From positions 372,001 to 436,000 of the forward strand of contig NZ_JBHTDE010000001.1 of NCBI RefSeq assembly GCF_042666655.1: a DNA stretch of 64,000 bases. Reading direction: 5' to 3'. The translations under genes and the position numbers were made by a program. The notes beneath the pieces were generated by a model that was not told the origin of the DNA, made no database searches, and worked only from the letters and a program-made list of their open reading frames with translations. This document shows positions 8,418 to 15,545 of the stretch, in pieces (positions within the stretch are counted from its first letter, which is position 1; every line of letters starts with the position of its first letter). Origin of the DNA: Paracraurococcus sp042666655. Its GTDB lineage: Bacteria > Pseudomonadota > Alphaproteobacteria > Acetobacterales > Acetobacteraceae.

Positions 8418-9821
8418 TCAGTTCAGGCCGAAGCCGGTGGCGCCGGGCAGGCGGGGCGGCAGGCCGCGCTGGCGGGCGATCTGGCGGAACAGCAGGATGC
8501 GGTCGGCGTCGTCGGGCGGGACGTAGCCGTCGGTCGGCGCGCGCAGCGCCACGGCCTCGTTCGCCGGGCGGACGACGTAGGGGGTGATGATGATCACCAG
8601 CTCGGTCTCGTTGCGCTGGAAGCGGTCGGAGCGGAACAGCGCGCCGAGCACCGGCACCTCGCCGATCCCCGGCAGGGCGCGGCCGAGCGTCCGGGCATTG
8701 TCCTGCAGCAGGCCGGCGATGGCGAAGGACTGGCCGCTGCCGAGCTCGACCACCGTCTCCGCCCGCCGCACCGTCAGCGCCGGGATCTGGATGGAGGAAT
8801 TGCCCGAACTCAGCCGCACCGCGCCCTGCTCGGTCAGGTCGCTGACCTCGGGGCGGACCTTCAGGCTGATGCGGCCCTGCGACATCACCGTCGGCACGAA
8901 GGCCAGGCTGACGCCGTACTGCTTGAACTGCACGGTGACGACGTTGTCGCGCAGCGCGACGGGGATGGGGAATTCGCCGCCGACCAGGAAGCTGGCGGTC
9001 TCGCCGCTCATCGCGGTCAGGTTCGGCTCGGCCAGCACGGTGATCAGCCGGTCCTGCGCCAGCGCGTCGATGATGCCGTTGATGTCGGACTTGCCGTCGC
9101 TGAAGGCGCCGACGATCGAGCTGGACGGGTTGATCGCGTCGAACAGCGCATTCCGCGTCAGCAGGCCGAGCGCGAAATTGCCCGACCGCCCGACTGCCTG
9201 CCAGTCGACGCCCAGCTGCCGCGTCACCTCGCGCGAGACCTCGGCGATGCGGACGCGCAGGTTCACCTGCACCTGGCCGAGCACCGAGAGACGGTTGTCG
9301 AGCTGTTGTCCCTCCGCCAGGTAGCCGCGGGCGATGGCGGCGGCCTGCTCGGCTTCGGCGGCGGTGCCGACCTCGCCATGCAGGGCGATGCCGTTGCCGC
9401 GCTGCTCGGTGCGGATGCGGTGGCCAGGCAGCAGGCGGGAGAGGGTGGACTGCGCCTCTCCCGCGCCGAAGCCGGAGGGGCGGACCGTGACTTCGTACTG
9501 CGCGACCGCGGCGCCCTGGCCGTCGATGGCGGCGATCGTGGTGCGGCCGGGCGCGACACCGAACAGGAAGAGGCTGGTCGGGCTGGCCGGCCTGACTTCC
9601 ACCACCCGCGGATCGGCGGCGAAGACCGAGCCGGCGGCGCGGTTGAGCTGCAGGATGCGGCCGGCGCCAGCCTCGATCGAGAGCGGCATGCCGGCGCGCA
9701 GGGTGACGCTGTTCTCCTGCGTCAGCTGCCGCATGGGCGGCGCGGCGGGGCGGGGGGGCGGTGCGTCCTGCGCCGCGGCGAGCGCGGGCAGGAGCAGCGC
9801 CAGAAGACCGGCGATGCGCAT
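8418..9821 (-). CDS. cpaC: Tad/Cpa outer-membrane secretin CpaC (RcpA)
   Basis: The protein has 467 residues starting at the ATG at 9821, which overlaps the cpaB stop (TGATG). It has a cleavable signal peptide ending near ALAAAQD, then an N-terminal pilus-formation domain (LRAGMPLSIEAGAGRILQLN), a BON-like segment (GNGIALHGEVGTAAEA), and the secretin barrel domain with VLAEPNLTAMSGETASFLVGG and the closing signature VPVLGALFRSD. These are standard CpaC/RcpA features. It should form the outer-membrane channel through which the Flp fibre passes, probably helped by the CpaD lipoprotein whose gene follows 10 bp downstream. Confidence 0.93.
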   Translation of the reverse strand: MRIAGLLALLLPALAAAQDAPPPRPAAPPMRQLTQENSVTLRAGMPLSIEAGAGRILQLNRAAGSVFAADPRVVEVRPASPTSLFLFGVAPGRTTIAAIDGQGAAVAQYEVTVRPSGFGAGEAQSTLSRLLPGHRIRTEQRGNGIALHGEVGTAAEAEQAAAIARGYLAEGQQLDNRLSVLGQVQVNLRVRIAEVSREVTRQLGVDWQAVGRSGNFALGLLTRNALFDAINPSSSIVGAFSDGKSDINGIIDALAQDRLITVLAEPNLTAMSGETASFLVGGEFPIPVALRDNVVTVQFKQYGVSLAFVPTVMSQGRISLKVRPEVSDLTEQGAVRLSSGNSSIQIPALTVRRAETVVELGSGQSFAIAGLLQDNARTLGRALPGIGEVPVLGALFRSDRFQRNETELVIIITPYVVRPANEAVALRAPTDGYVPPDDADRILLFRQIARQRGLPPRLPGATGFGLN

Positions 9822-10678
9822 CAGAAGCGGAACTCCTCGCGTTTTGCGGCGCCCTGGAAGATCTGCAGGGTCTGGGGTGGGGCTTCGGCGGCGCCGCGCC
9901 CGGCGCGCAGCGCCGGCGAGACATCGCCGCCCCAGGTGATGGTCGCAGCGGAGTCGACCGGCGCCTCGGCCCCGCTGGCGGAGCGGACGACCAGCGCCAG
10001 CCGGCCGAGCCGGGTCGCCACCGCGACGCGCTCCGCCTGTTTCGGCGTGACCTCGAGCGTCACGGTGCGAACCTGGCGATTGCCCTCCGGCCCCTCGCCC
10101 ATGGCGCCCTGGGTCAGGGCCTGGTCGATGGCGATGACGCGGATGTCGGGCAGCACGGTTTCCCCCGACACGCGGCGATAGGCGGGCAGGTTGTCGTCGG
10201 CGAGCTGCTGCGTGAGCACCACATCGACCCTGTCGCCCGGCCAGATCAGCCCGGCGGTCCCGGAGACCGCATCGACGCCGACGGACACGGCCCGCATGTC
10301 GGGCCCCAGCACGGCGGCGAGGAAGCCGCGGTCGCCCGGGCGCAGCACGTCCTCGGCCAGCATCGGGTCGCCGACCGGCAGGCTGCGGCGGACCATGGCG
10401 CCGAAGATCTCGGCCCGCGCCTCCCGCGTGTCGCGGCGGGCGCCGGCGGGGGCGGCATCGATTTCCAGCTCCTGGCCGGCGAAATCCTCGGGCTTGATCA
10501 GGGTGCCGGCGCGCAAGGGCCGGGCGGCGACCAGGAAGGTGGCGCGGGCGGGCGGCGGCGGCGCCTCGGCCACCGGGGCCTGGCCGGGTTGCAGGCTGTA
10601 CCAGGCCACGCCGCCGAAGCCGGCGAGGCCGAGCAGGAGAAGGCCGAAGAGGAGGATGCGCAGGACCATGGGCGGCAC
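9821..10678 (-). CDS. cpaB: Flp pilus assembly protein CpaB (RcpC)
   Basis: The protein has 285 residues: one N-terminal membrane anchor (RILLFGLLLLGLAGFGGVAW), a SAF-like beta-clip domain (VAARPLRAGTLIKPEDF), and the RcpC C-terminal domain containing IWPGDRVDVVLTQ and VTLEVTPKQAERVAVA, which are hallmarks of the family. It lies 2 bp after cpaA and overlaps cpaC by 1 bp. CpaB/RcpC is a periplasmic or inner-membrane component that interacts with the secretin and is needed for pilus assembly. Confidence 0.92.
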   Translation of the reverse strand: MPPMVLRILLFGLLLLGLAGFGGVAWYSLQPGQAPVAEAPPPPARATFLVAARPLRAGTLIKPEDFAGQELEIDAAPAGARRDTREARAEIFGAMVRRSLPVGDPMLAEDVLRPGDRGFLAAVLGPDMRAVSVGVDAVSGTAGLIWPGDRVDVVLTQQLADDNLPAYRRVSGETVLPDIRVIAIDQALTQGAMGEGPEGNRQVRTVTLEVTPKQAERVAVATRLGRLALVVRSASGAEAPVDSAATITWGGDVSPALRAGRGAAEAPPQTLQIFQGAAKREEFRF

Positions 10679-10680
10679 CT

Positions 10681-11157
10681 TCAGCCGAGGAGCGTGAAGA
10701 AAGTCCCAAGGGCGATGGCGACGCCGTAGGGCAGCGGTCCGCGGCGGCGGATGCGCCAGGCCTCGGCGCGCAGCGCCCGGGCGGGCAGGGCGCCGGGCCG
10801 CGCCAAAGCCGGGGCGGGCAGCAGCGGCTGCAGCGCGAGATAGGTCAGGGCCAGCGCCCCGCCGGCCAGCGCCACGGCCAGGACCAGCCCGGGCACCGCG
10901 GCGGGTGGCGGCAGCAGGGCGCAGGCCGCCAGCAGCTTGACGTCGCCGCCCCCCATCACCCGGCAGCGCCAGGCGAAGCAGGCCAGCAGGAAGACCAGGC
11001 AGCCGGCGAGCAGGCCGGCCAGCGCCTCATCCGCCAGCACCCGCGCCAGCAGGCCGAGGCCGGCGATGCCGAGGCTGAGCCGGTTCGGGATGGTGCGCGC
11101 GGCGATGTCGTGCAGCGCCGCCGCCGCCAGCGTGAGGCCGGCCAGGACCAGGATCAT
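10681..11157 (-). CDS. cpaA: Prepilin peptidase CpaA (TadV-like, A24 family)
   Basis: The protein has 158 residues, with the ATG at 11157 giving MILVLAGLTLAAAALHDIAA. Both aspartates of the A24 aspartyl peptidases are present: D in ALHDIAARTIPN (about residue 17) and the GxGD motif in CRVMGGGDVKLLAA. Several hydrophobic helices follow, as expected for the short CpaA/TadV type that lacks the methylase domain. It should cleave the Flp prepilin and TadE/F leaders at the inner membrane. It lies 52 bp after flp, with a strong hairpin in between. An in-frame ATG at 11283 lies inside flp and is not favoured. Confidence 0.9.
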   Translation of the reverse strand: MILVLAGLTLAAAALHDIAARTIPNRLSLGIAGLGLLARVLADEALAGLLAGCLVFLLACFAWRCRVMGGGDVKLLAACALLPPPAAVPGLVLAVALAGGALALTYLALQPLLPAPALARPGALPARALRAEAWRIRRRGPLPYGVAIALGTFFTLLG

Positions 11158-11173
11158 GCGCGGCGTGCCGGGA

Positions 11174-11202
11174 CGCCGGCGGGGCTTGGGGCCCCGCCGG
11201 CG
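11174..11202 (-). terminator. 12-bp perfect stem between flp and cpaA (attenuator or mRNA-stabilising hairpin)
   Basis: The arms at 11174-11185 and 11191-11202 are perfect reverse complements (CGCCGGCGGGGC) around a 5-base loop. No T-tract follows in the flp direction, so it is not a classical intrinsic terminator. Its position just after the pilin stop suggests it protects or partly attenuates the transcript, giving more pilin than machine. That function is inference. Confidence 0.7.
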
Positions 11203-11209
11203 GACGGGC

Positions 11210-11395
11210 TCATTTGCCGGCGATCTTGTCGGCGATGTTCTGGAACATGGCGGAGGCATTGGTCCCGAGCGCGGTGACGGCACCGATGATGACGGTGGCG
11301 ATCAGCGCCGCGATCAGGCCGTATTCCAGCGCGGTGACGCCCTTGCGGTCGGTGACCAGGGCACGGGCGGAGAGATACAGGGACGTCAGGGACAT
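11210..11395 (-). CDS. flp: Flp/Fap-type major pilin
   Basis: The protein has 61 residues. The leader ends in RKG and the mature N-terminus would be VTALEYGLIAALIA, the Flp signature with Glu at +5 and adjacent Tyr, followed by a single hydrophobic helix and a short tail ending in IADKIAGK. Processing between Gly and Val by the CpaA peptidase encoded next door is expected. It is the first gene of the Tad operon, is preceded by an AT-rich region and followed by a strong hairpin, consistent with separate high-level expression of the pilin subunit. Confidence 0.95.
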   Translation of the reverse strand: MSLTSLYLSARALVTDRKGVTALEYGLIAALIATVIIGAVTALGTNASAMFQNIADKIAGK

Positions 11396-11572
11396 GGGAC
11401 CTTCCTTCGGCTGGATGGCGGCCCGGCGGATGCCCGGGCCGTCCGGCCCTGGTGGATCAACCAGGAGCCTGGGAAGGTCGTACTTTTTTCTACATTGGCT
11501 ATGTAATTGAGACTGTGATTAACTATTTACACCTTGTGATGAGATGTCTTTATCAACCATGACGAGTATCGG
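11396..11572 (-). promoter_or_regulatory. AT-rich promoter island of the flp/Tad operon
   Basis: Roughly 11478-11560 is strikingly AT-rich compared with the surrounding sequence, and contains stretches such as tacttttttc and gtaattgaga. It lies between the stop of the lytic transglycosylase gene and the flp start, so it is the natural place for the operon promoter. I do not see one convincing -35/-10 pair, so no exact start site is given. Confidence 0.6.
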
Positions 11573-12316
11573 TCAGCCGCCCCGCGGAGTGATGACCCGC
11601 GGCCCGGTACCCAGCAGCGGCACCGGCCGCGGCGCAACGGCACCCTGCGCCGCGACGGGGCGGGCCAAAGCCTGCGGCATGATGACCGGGATGCGCAGCG
11701 CGACCGGGGACAGCCGCGGCGCGACCGGGTCCGGCCGCAGCACGACCGGCAGGCGCGGCAGGGCAGCCGGCCCCGCCGCCAGGCCGCCCCCGAGATTCGC
11801 CATCACCCGCAGCCGGTAGGCCTCGCCCCGCTCCGGCGTCGCCGAATGGTACCAGGCCACCGCCTGGGCCCATTCGCCGCCGGCGCGGCCGTGCAATTCA
11901 CGCAGGAAGCGGGCCGCGTAGCGGGCATTGGCCACCGGCTCGAAGGCTTCCTCAAGCGAGCCGAAGGCGCCGGGATGGTGCAGCAGGTTCACCTGAAGGC
12001 AGCCGACATCGATCGAGCGGATGCCGCGGGCCTGCAGCGCGGCGACGGTGGCGGTGGCCTCGGCGCGGCTGGGCGCATGCATGCCCATGCCGGCGGCATT
12101 CAGCGCCCAGGGCCAGGGCTCGATCCGGCCGCTGGCCGGGTCGCGCCGGCCGCTTTCGGTGCGGGCGATGGCGTGCAGCAGGCCGGTGGGCAAGGACGCC
12201 TCGCGCTCGGCGGCCTCCACCGCGTCGCGGCAGGCGCCCCAATCCTGCGCCCGGGCACCAGGCGATGCGATCGCCAGCAGAACAACAAGCAGCCAGATTC
12301 GCGTCCAGGTCATCAT
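11573..12316 (-). CDS. Secreted SLT-family lytic transglycosylase
   Basis: The protein has 247 residues from the ATG at 12316 (in-frame ATG at 12334 also possible; neither has a strong ribosome site). A signal peptide ending at ASPGARAQD is followed by a goose-lysozyme/SLT domain: catalytic Glu in LHAIARTESGR, then IDVGCLQVNLLHHPGAF and AVAWYHSATPERGEAY, the normal SLT motifs. The last ~60 residues are Pro/Ala/Val-rich and low-complexity. It cleaves peptidoglycan in the periplasm. Position directly upstream of flp on the same strand suggests it opens the wall for the Tad machine, as in other pilus and secretion loci (inference). Confidence 0.85.
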   Translation of the reverse strand: MMTWTRIWLLVVLLAIASPGARAQDWGACRDAVEAAEREASLPTGLLHAIARTESGRRDPASGRIEPWPWALNAAGMGMHAPSRAEATATVAALQARGIRSIDVGCLQVNLLHHPGAFGSLEEAFEPVANARYAARFLRELHGRAGGEWAQAVAWYHSATPERGEAYRLRVMANLGGGLAAGPAALPRLPVVLRPDPVAPRLSPVALRIPVIMPQALARPVAAQGAVAPRPVPLLGTGPRVITPRGG

Positions 12317-12372
12317 CGGACCGCTATAGGACATGGGATTGACCAGACTGCCAATGAAAGGCCGGCCCGCCG

Positions 12373-12864
12373 ATGCCCCGTTTCCTGCGCTACGAGGATG
12401 CGCTGCCCTGGGTGCGCGGCCAGGCACGGCTGACGGCCGAAGGCATGGTGCGCGGGCTGGACGCGACCCCGACCGCGGCGGCGAGCTTCCTGCGGCGGCT
12501 GGAGGCGGAGGGCGTGGTCGGCCCGGCTGGCGCGGACGGCGCGCATCCGGTGCTGGGCGAGCGGCGACGGCGCTGGGCCGAACCGGCACCGGCCGCGGCC
12601 GACCCCTGGGCCGAGTGCGCCCGGCTGCGGGCCGAGGCGGAAGCCGCCACGCGCCGGGCGGCGGCGGCCGAGGCGCAACTCGCCGCGGCCACCGCGCCGC
12701 GCGAGCGGATCGCCGCGCTGCGCCGCCTGCTGGCCCGCGAGCTCCATCCCGATACCGCCGCGCCAGCCGGCGACCCGGCCCGGCAGGCCGCCCATGCCGA
12801 GGTCTTCGCCCGGGTCTGGCCGCGGATCGAGCGGGTGCTGGACGGCGAGGCGGAGGAGGAATGA
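12373..12864 (+). CDS. Winged-helix-like protein with a C-terminal J-domain-like HPD segment
   Basis: The protein has 163 residues and I know no named family for it. Residues about 18-52 (LDATPTAAASFLRRLEAEGV) read like the FtsK-gamma type winged helix. Residues 80-105 are an Ala/Arg/Glu coiled coil. Residues 113-156 contain LRRLLARELHPDTAAP with HPD at 125-127, then FARVWPRIERVL, the order of helices II and III of a DnaJ J-domain, including the catalytic tripeptide that stimulates DnaK. The gene is divergent from the lytic transglycosylase with 56 bp between starts. Both domain calls are by eye and the protein has no known partner here. Confidence 0.75.
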   Translation: MPRFLRYEDALPWVRGQARLTAEGMVRGLDATPTAAASFLRRLEAEGVVGPAGADGAHPVLGERRRRWAEPAPAAADPWAECARLRAEAEAATRRAAAAEAQLAAATAPRERIAALRRLLARELHPDTAAPAGDPARQAAHAEVFARVWPRIERVLDGEAEEE

Positions 12865-13006
12865 TACCAACGCCCCGCTTGCGTGACCTTCAGGGGGCGA
12901 AGCCCGCCGCAGGCGCGGCGCGTCGGGACCACGGACGCGGCCGCCCGGCGCCAGGGGCACGGCGAGCCATGCCGGCGGTCACCGGGAAGGACCGTTGGCA
13001 TGACAC

Positions 13007-14215
13007 CTATCGCGGCGGCGCGTCCCGGCCGGTGAGGTAGCCCGCCAGGCCGAGCAGCAATGCCAGGGCCAGGGTGCCGAAGGCGATCGGCCAGGCCGCG
13101 CCTGCCGGGGCGAAGGCCACCGCCCAGCCGGTGAGCGCGGGCAAGGCAGCGCTGCCCAGGGTCTGCGCCAGGTTCACCGTGGTCGCGCCGCGCCCGACCA
13201 AGTGGTCCGGGAACAGCGACCGGCCATGCGCCACCACCACCACCGGGTAGCAGGACAACAGGCAGAGACCGACCAGCAGCGTGACGGCCACGGCCAGCGG
13301 CGGCTGCGGCCAGCAGGCCAGCGCCGCCAGGGTGAGCGCGGCGCCGCTGGCCATGCCGGCGACCAGCCACTTGCGGGTGTTCAGCCGCCGCTCCAGCGGC
13401 CCGACGCCGAGCAGCCCGGCGACCAGCGCCAGCCCCATGCCGAACAGCACCGCGCCGCGGGGCCCGGGGGCGAGGCCATGCACCTCGGACAGGTAGGGGC
13501 CGGCCCAGACCGCGATGACGGTGGCCATGGCGGCATAGCCGACCAAGTGCATCGCCAGCACCGGCGGCAGGCCGGGGGTCTTCCAGACCGTCAGTTGGCC
13601 GCGCAGCGCGCCCAGCAAGGTCTCCGCCGGGCGCACCGGCGCGGGCCGGTCCGGCGGGTCGTCCCGCACCCAGACCCACCACAGCCCGGCGAGGCCGAGG
13701 CTCAGCAGGCCGGACAGCGCATAGGCGCCGCGCCAGCCGAAGGCCGCGGCCGCCGCGGCGAAGGGGGCTCCTGCCAGCAGTATGCCGCCCTGGCTGAGGG
13801 CGAAGACCCGGGCCAGCGCCGTGGTCAGTCCCGGCCCGGCATGCCAGCGGGCGCAAAGCACGACCGAGGCCATGAAGGAGGCCGCACAGCCCAGGCCGAG
13901 GACGAAGCGCGCGGCCAGGAACCACCCCGCATCCGGCGCCAGCGCCTGGCCGAGCGCGCCGAGCGCCGCCGGCAGCGCCAGCCAGGCCACCGTCCGGCGT
14001 GGCCCGATCCGGTCGAGCGCCAGGCCGACCGGCACTTGCAGCAACAGCAGGGCAAGGAAGAAGGCGCCGTTCGCCGCGCCGAGCAGCCCCGGCCCGGCAT
14101 CCAGCGCCGCCGCCAGCTCCGGCCCGACCACGCCGAGGGCGGCGCGGTGGAACTGGCTGGCGCCGGTCATCAGGGCCAGGGCGGCCAGCAGCTGCGTGGC
14201 CGGGGCAAGCCGCAT
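13007..14215 (-). CDS. Major facilitator superfamily transporter
   Basis: The protein has 402 residues with about 12 hydrophobic helices. The loop 2-3 signature appears as GLALDRIGPRRTVAW, and a second-half equivalent region follows after the central charged loop (about residues 185-215). It is probably a proton-coupled importer or exporter; the substrate cannot be read from sequence. Its ATG overlaps by one base (TGATG) the stop of an ArsR-type regulator gene upstream, so the two form a regulator-transporter unit, which favours an efflux or response role. Confidence 0.85.
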   Translation of the reverse strand: MRLAPATQLLAALALMTGASQFHRAALGVVGPELAAALDAGPGLLGAANGAFFLALLLLQVPVGLALDRIGPRRTVAWLALPAALGALGQALAPDAGWFLAARFVLGLGCAASFMASVVLCARWHAGPGLTTALARVFALSQGGILLAGAPFAAAAAAFGWRGAYALSGLLSLGLAGLWWVWVRDDPPDRPAPVRPAETLLGALRGQLTVWKTPGLPPVLAMHLVGYAAMATVIAVWAGPYLSEVHGLAPGPRGAVLFGMGLALVAGLLGVGPLERRLNTRKWLVAGMASGAALTLAALACWPQPPLAVAVTLLVGLCLLSCYPVVVVAHGRSLFPDHLVGRGATTVNLAQTLGSAALPALTGWAVAFAPAGAAWPIAFGTLALALLLGLAGYLTGRDAPPR

Positions 14216-14919
14216 CAGGCGTCGATCCCGAGCGCCTCGCCGAGCTGCCGCGCCCCTTCCGGTGTCAGCGCCAGGCGGCGGCGGGCCATGGGGTCGTCCG
14301 CGGTTTCGCCCGGCAGGCGGGACAGCCAGTGGCGGCGCAGGCAGCAGGCGGCGATCTCCCGCCCCAGCCCACCGGCCAGATGCGCCCGGCGTTCCGACCA
14401 GTCCATGCAGTCGCAGGCGAAGCGGCGCGCCTGCCGGGCGGCGGCGAGATCCACGCCGAGTCCGGCCAGGCCCGTCTCCCCCGCCGCGGTCGCCGCCCAG
14501 CCGCCGGGCGCCGGGGTGATCCAGCCACTGCCGGTCAGCCCGGCATGCAGTGCGACGCCGAGCCGCCCGGCCAGGTGGTCGTAGCAGAGCCGGGCGCGGC
14601 GGAAGGCCTCGCCATGCGGCCAGCGGCGGCCGGGCGGGGCGACCGCGGCGGCCAGGCCGCCCAGCGTCTCGAGCGCCGCCGCCACTTCCTCCGAGGCCAG
14701 GCGGTGGTAGCGATGGCGGCCCTGGCGGTGCACCGCGACGAGGCCGCCTTCCACCAGACGGGCCAGGTGCGCGCTGGCGGCCGGGGCGCCGATGCCGGCG
14801 ACCCGGGCGAGCTCCCCGGCGGTCAGCGCCTCGCCCGAGAGCAGTGCCTGCAGCATGGCGGCGCGCGGCGGCTCCGACATCAGGGCGGCGGTGGCGGCGA
14901 AGGCGGCGGGGCTGGTCAT
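14215..14919 (-). CDS. ArsR-family winged-helix transcriptional regulator
   Basis: The protein has 234 residues from the ATG at 14919. The N-terminal ~95 residues are an ArsR-type HTH: PPRAAMLQALLSGEALTAGE, then VAGIGAPAASAHLARLVEGG as recognition helix, and a wing at VAVHRQGRHRYHRLAS. The C-terminal ~130 residues contain a Cys/His-bearing stretch (RFACDCMDW, ACCLRRHWL) typical of the long ArsR subgroup and possibly ligand- or metal-binding. It is coupled to the MFS gene downstream and divergent from the ABM-fold gene at 15019, so it probably controls both through the ~100 bp between them. Confidence 0.85.
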   Translation of the reverse strand: MTSPAAFAATAALMSEPPRAAMLQALLSGEALTAGELARVAGIGAPAASAHLARLVEGGLVAVHRQGRHRYHRLASEEVAAALETLGGLAAAVAPPGRRWPHGEAFRRARLCYDHLAGRLGVALHAGLTGSGWITPAPGGWAATAAGETGLAGLGVDLAAARQARRFACDCMDWSERRAHLAGGLGREIAACCLRRHWLSRLPGETADDPMARRRLALTPEGARQLGEALGIDA

Positions 14920-15018
14920 GCGGGGCAGCCTAGCGCGGCGCGCGGCGATGCGCTTCGGGCGTGCGCGAAGGACAGGCGGGCCGGACCCATGCCATCCTCG
15001 CGCAAAGGGAGTGCCGCC

Positions 15019-15369
15019 ATGATCGCCGTGATCTTCGAGGTCGAACCTGCCGATGGGCGGTTCGAGGACTACCTTGAGCATGCCGCCCGGCTGAAGCCGG
15101 AATTGGAGAAGGTGCCGGGCTTCATCTCGGTCGAGCGGTTCCAGAGCATCAGCAACCCGGGGAAGCTGGTCAGCCTGTCCTTCTGGGCGGACGAATCGGC
15201 GGTCGCCTGCTGGCGCACCCATCCCGGGCATCGCGGGTCGCAGGCGGCCGGGCGTGACGGGGTCTTCGCCGGCTACCGGCTGCGGGTGGCGGCCGTGCTG
15301 CGCGACTACGGCATGGCGGAGCGGCGGGACCAGGCGCCGGAGGATTCGCGGGCGCTGCACGGCTGGTAG
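15019..15369 (+). CDS. Antibiotic biosynthesis monooxygenase (ABM) fold protein
   Basis: The protein has 116 residues. The ABM/dimeric alpha-beta barrel pattern is clear: MIAVIFEVEPADG strand, PELEKVPGFISVERFQS, KLVSLSFWADESAV, then HPGHRGSQAAGRDGVFAGYR and a C-terminal strand. The start at 15019 has GGGAG about 5 bases upstream. Such proteins act as small quinol monooxygenases, haem-degrading enzymes or unknown enzymes; nothing here separates these. It is divergently paired with the ArsR regulator and its MFS transporter, which suggests a shared response to a small molecule. Confidence 0.8.
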   Translation: MIAVIFEVEPADGRFEDYLEHAARLKPELEKVPGFISVERFQSISNPGKLVSLSFWADESAVACWRTHPGHRGSQAAGRDGVFAGYRLRVAAVLRDYGMAERRDQAPEDSRALHGW

Positions 15370-15469
15370 GTCGAGGGCTGCACGCCGCAGGCGGCGCGGA
15401 GAGGGGGACGAACGTCCCATGGACCGCCCTGCCGGACCCGTCGGCACCGGGCGGCCCGATCCGGATGCG

Positions 15470-15545
15470 CGTAATTGCGGATTGATATCTATATTCACGG
15501 GATCATCGGCCTATGTAAATTATAGTTTCCTCATGGAGGCGAATC
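15470..15545 (+). promoter_or_regulatory. AT-rich upstream region and strong ribosome site of the RTX gene
   Basis: The ~75 bases before 15546 are AT-rich against a GC-rich background (for example gatatctatattc and gtaaattatag). GGAGGCGA lies directly before the ATG, fixing the start. This is the likely promoter and leader of the RTX gene; exact promoter boxes are not clear. Confidence 0.5.

Noticed and set aside
14920..15498. N-terminal extension of the ArsR gene
   Set aside because: It is antisense to the ABM gene and lacks family similarity; the ATG at 14919 begins the HTH domain.
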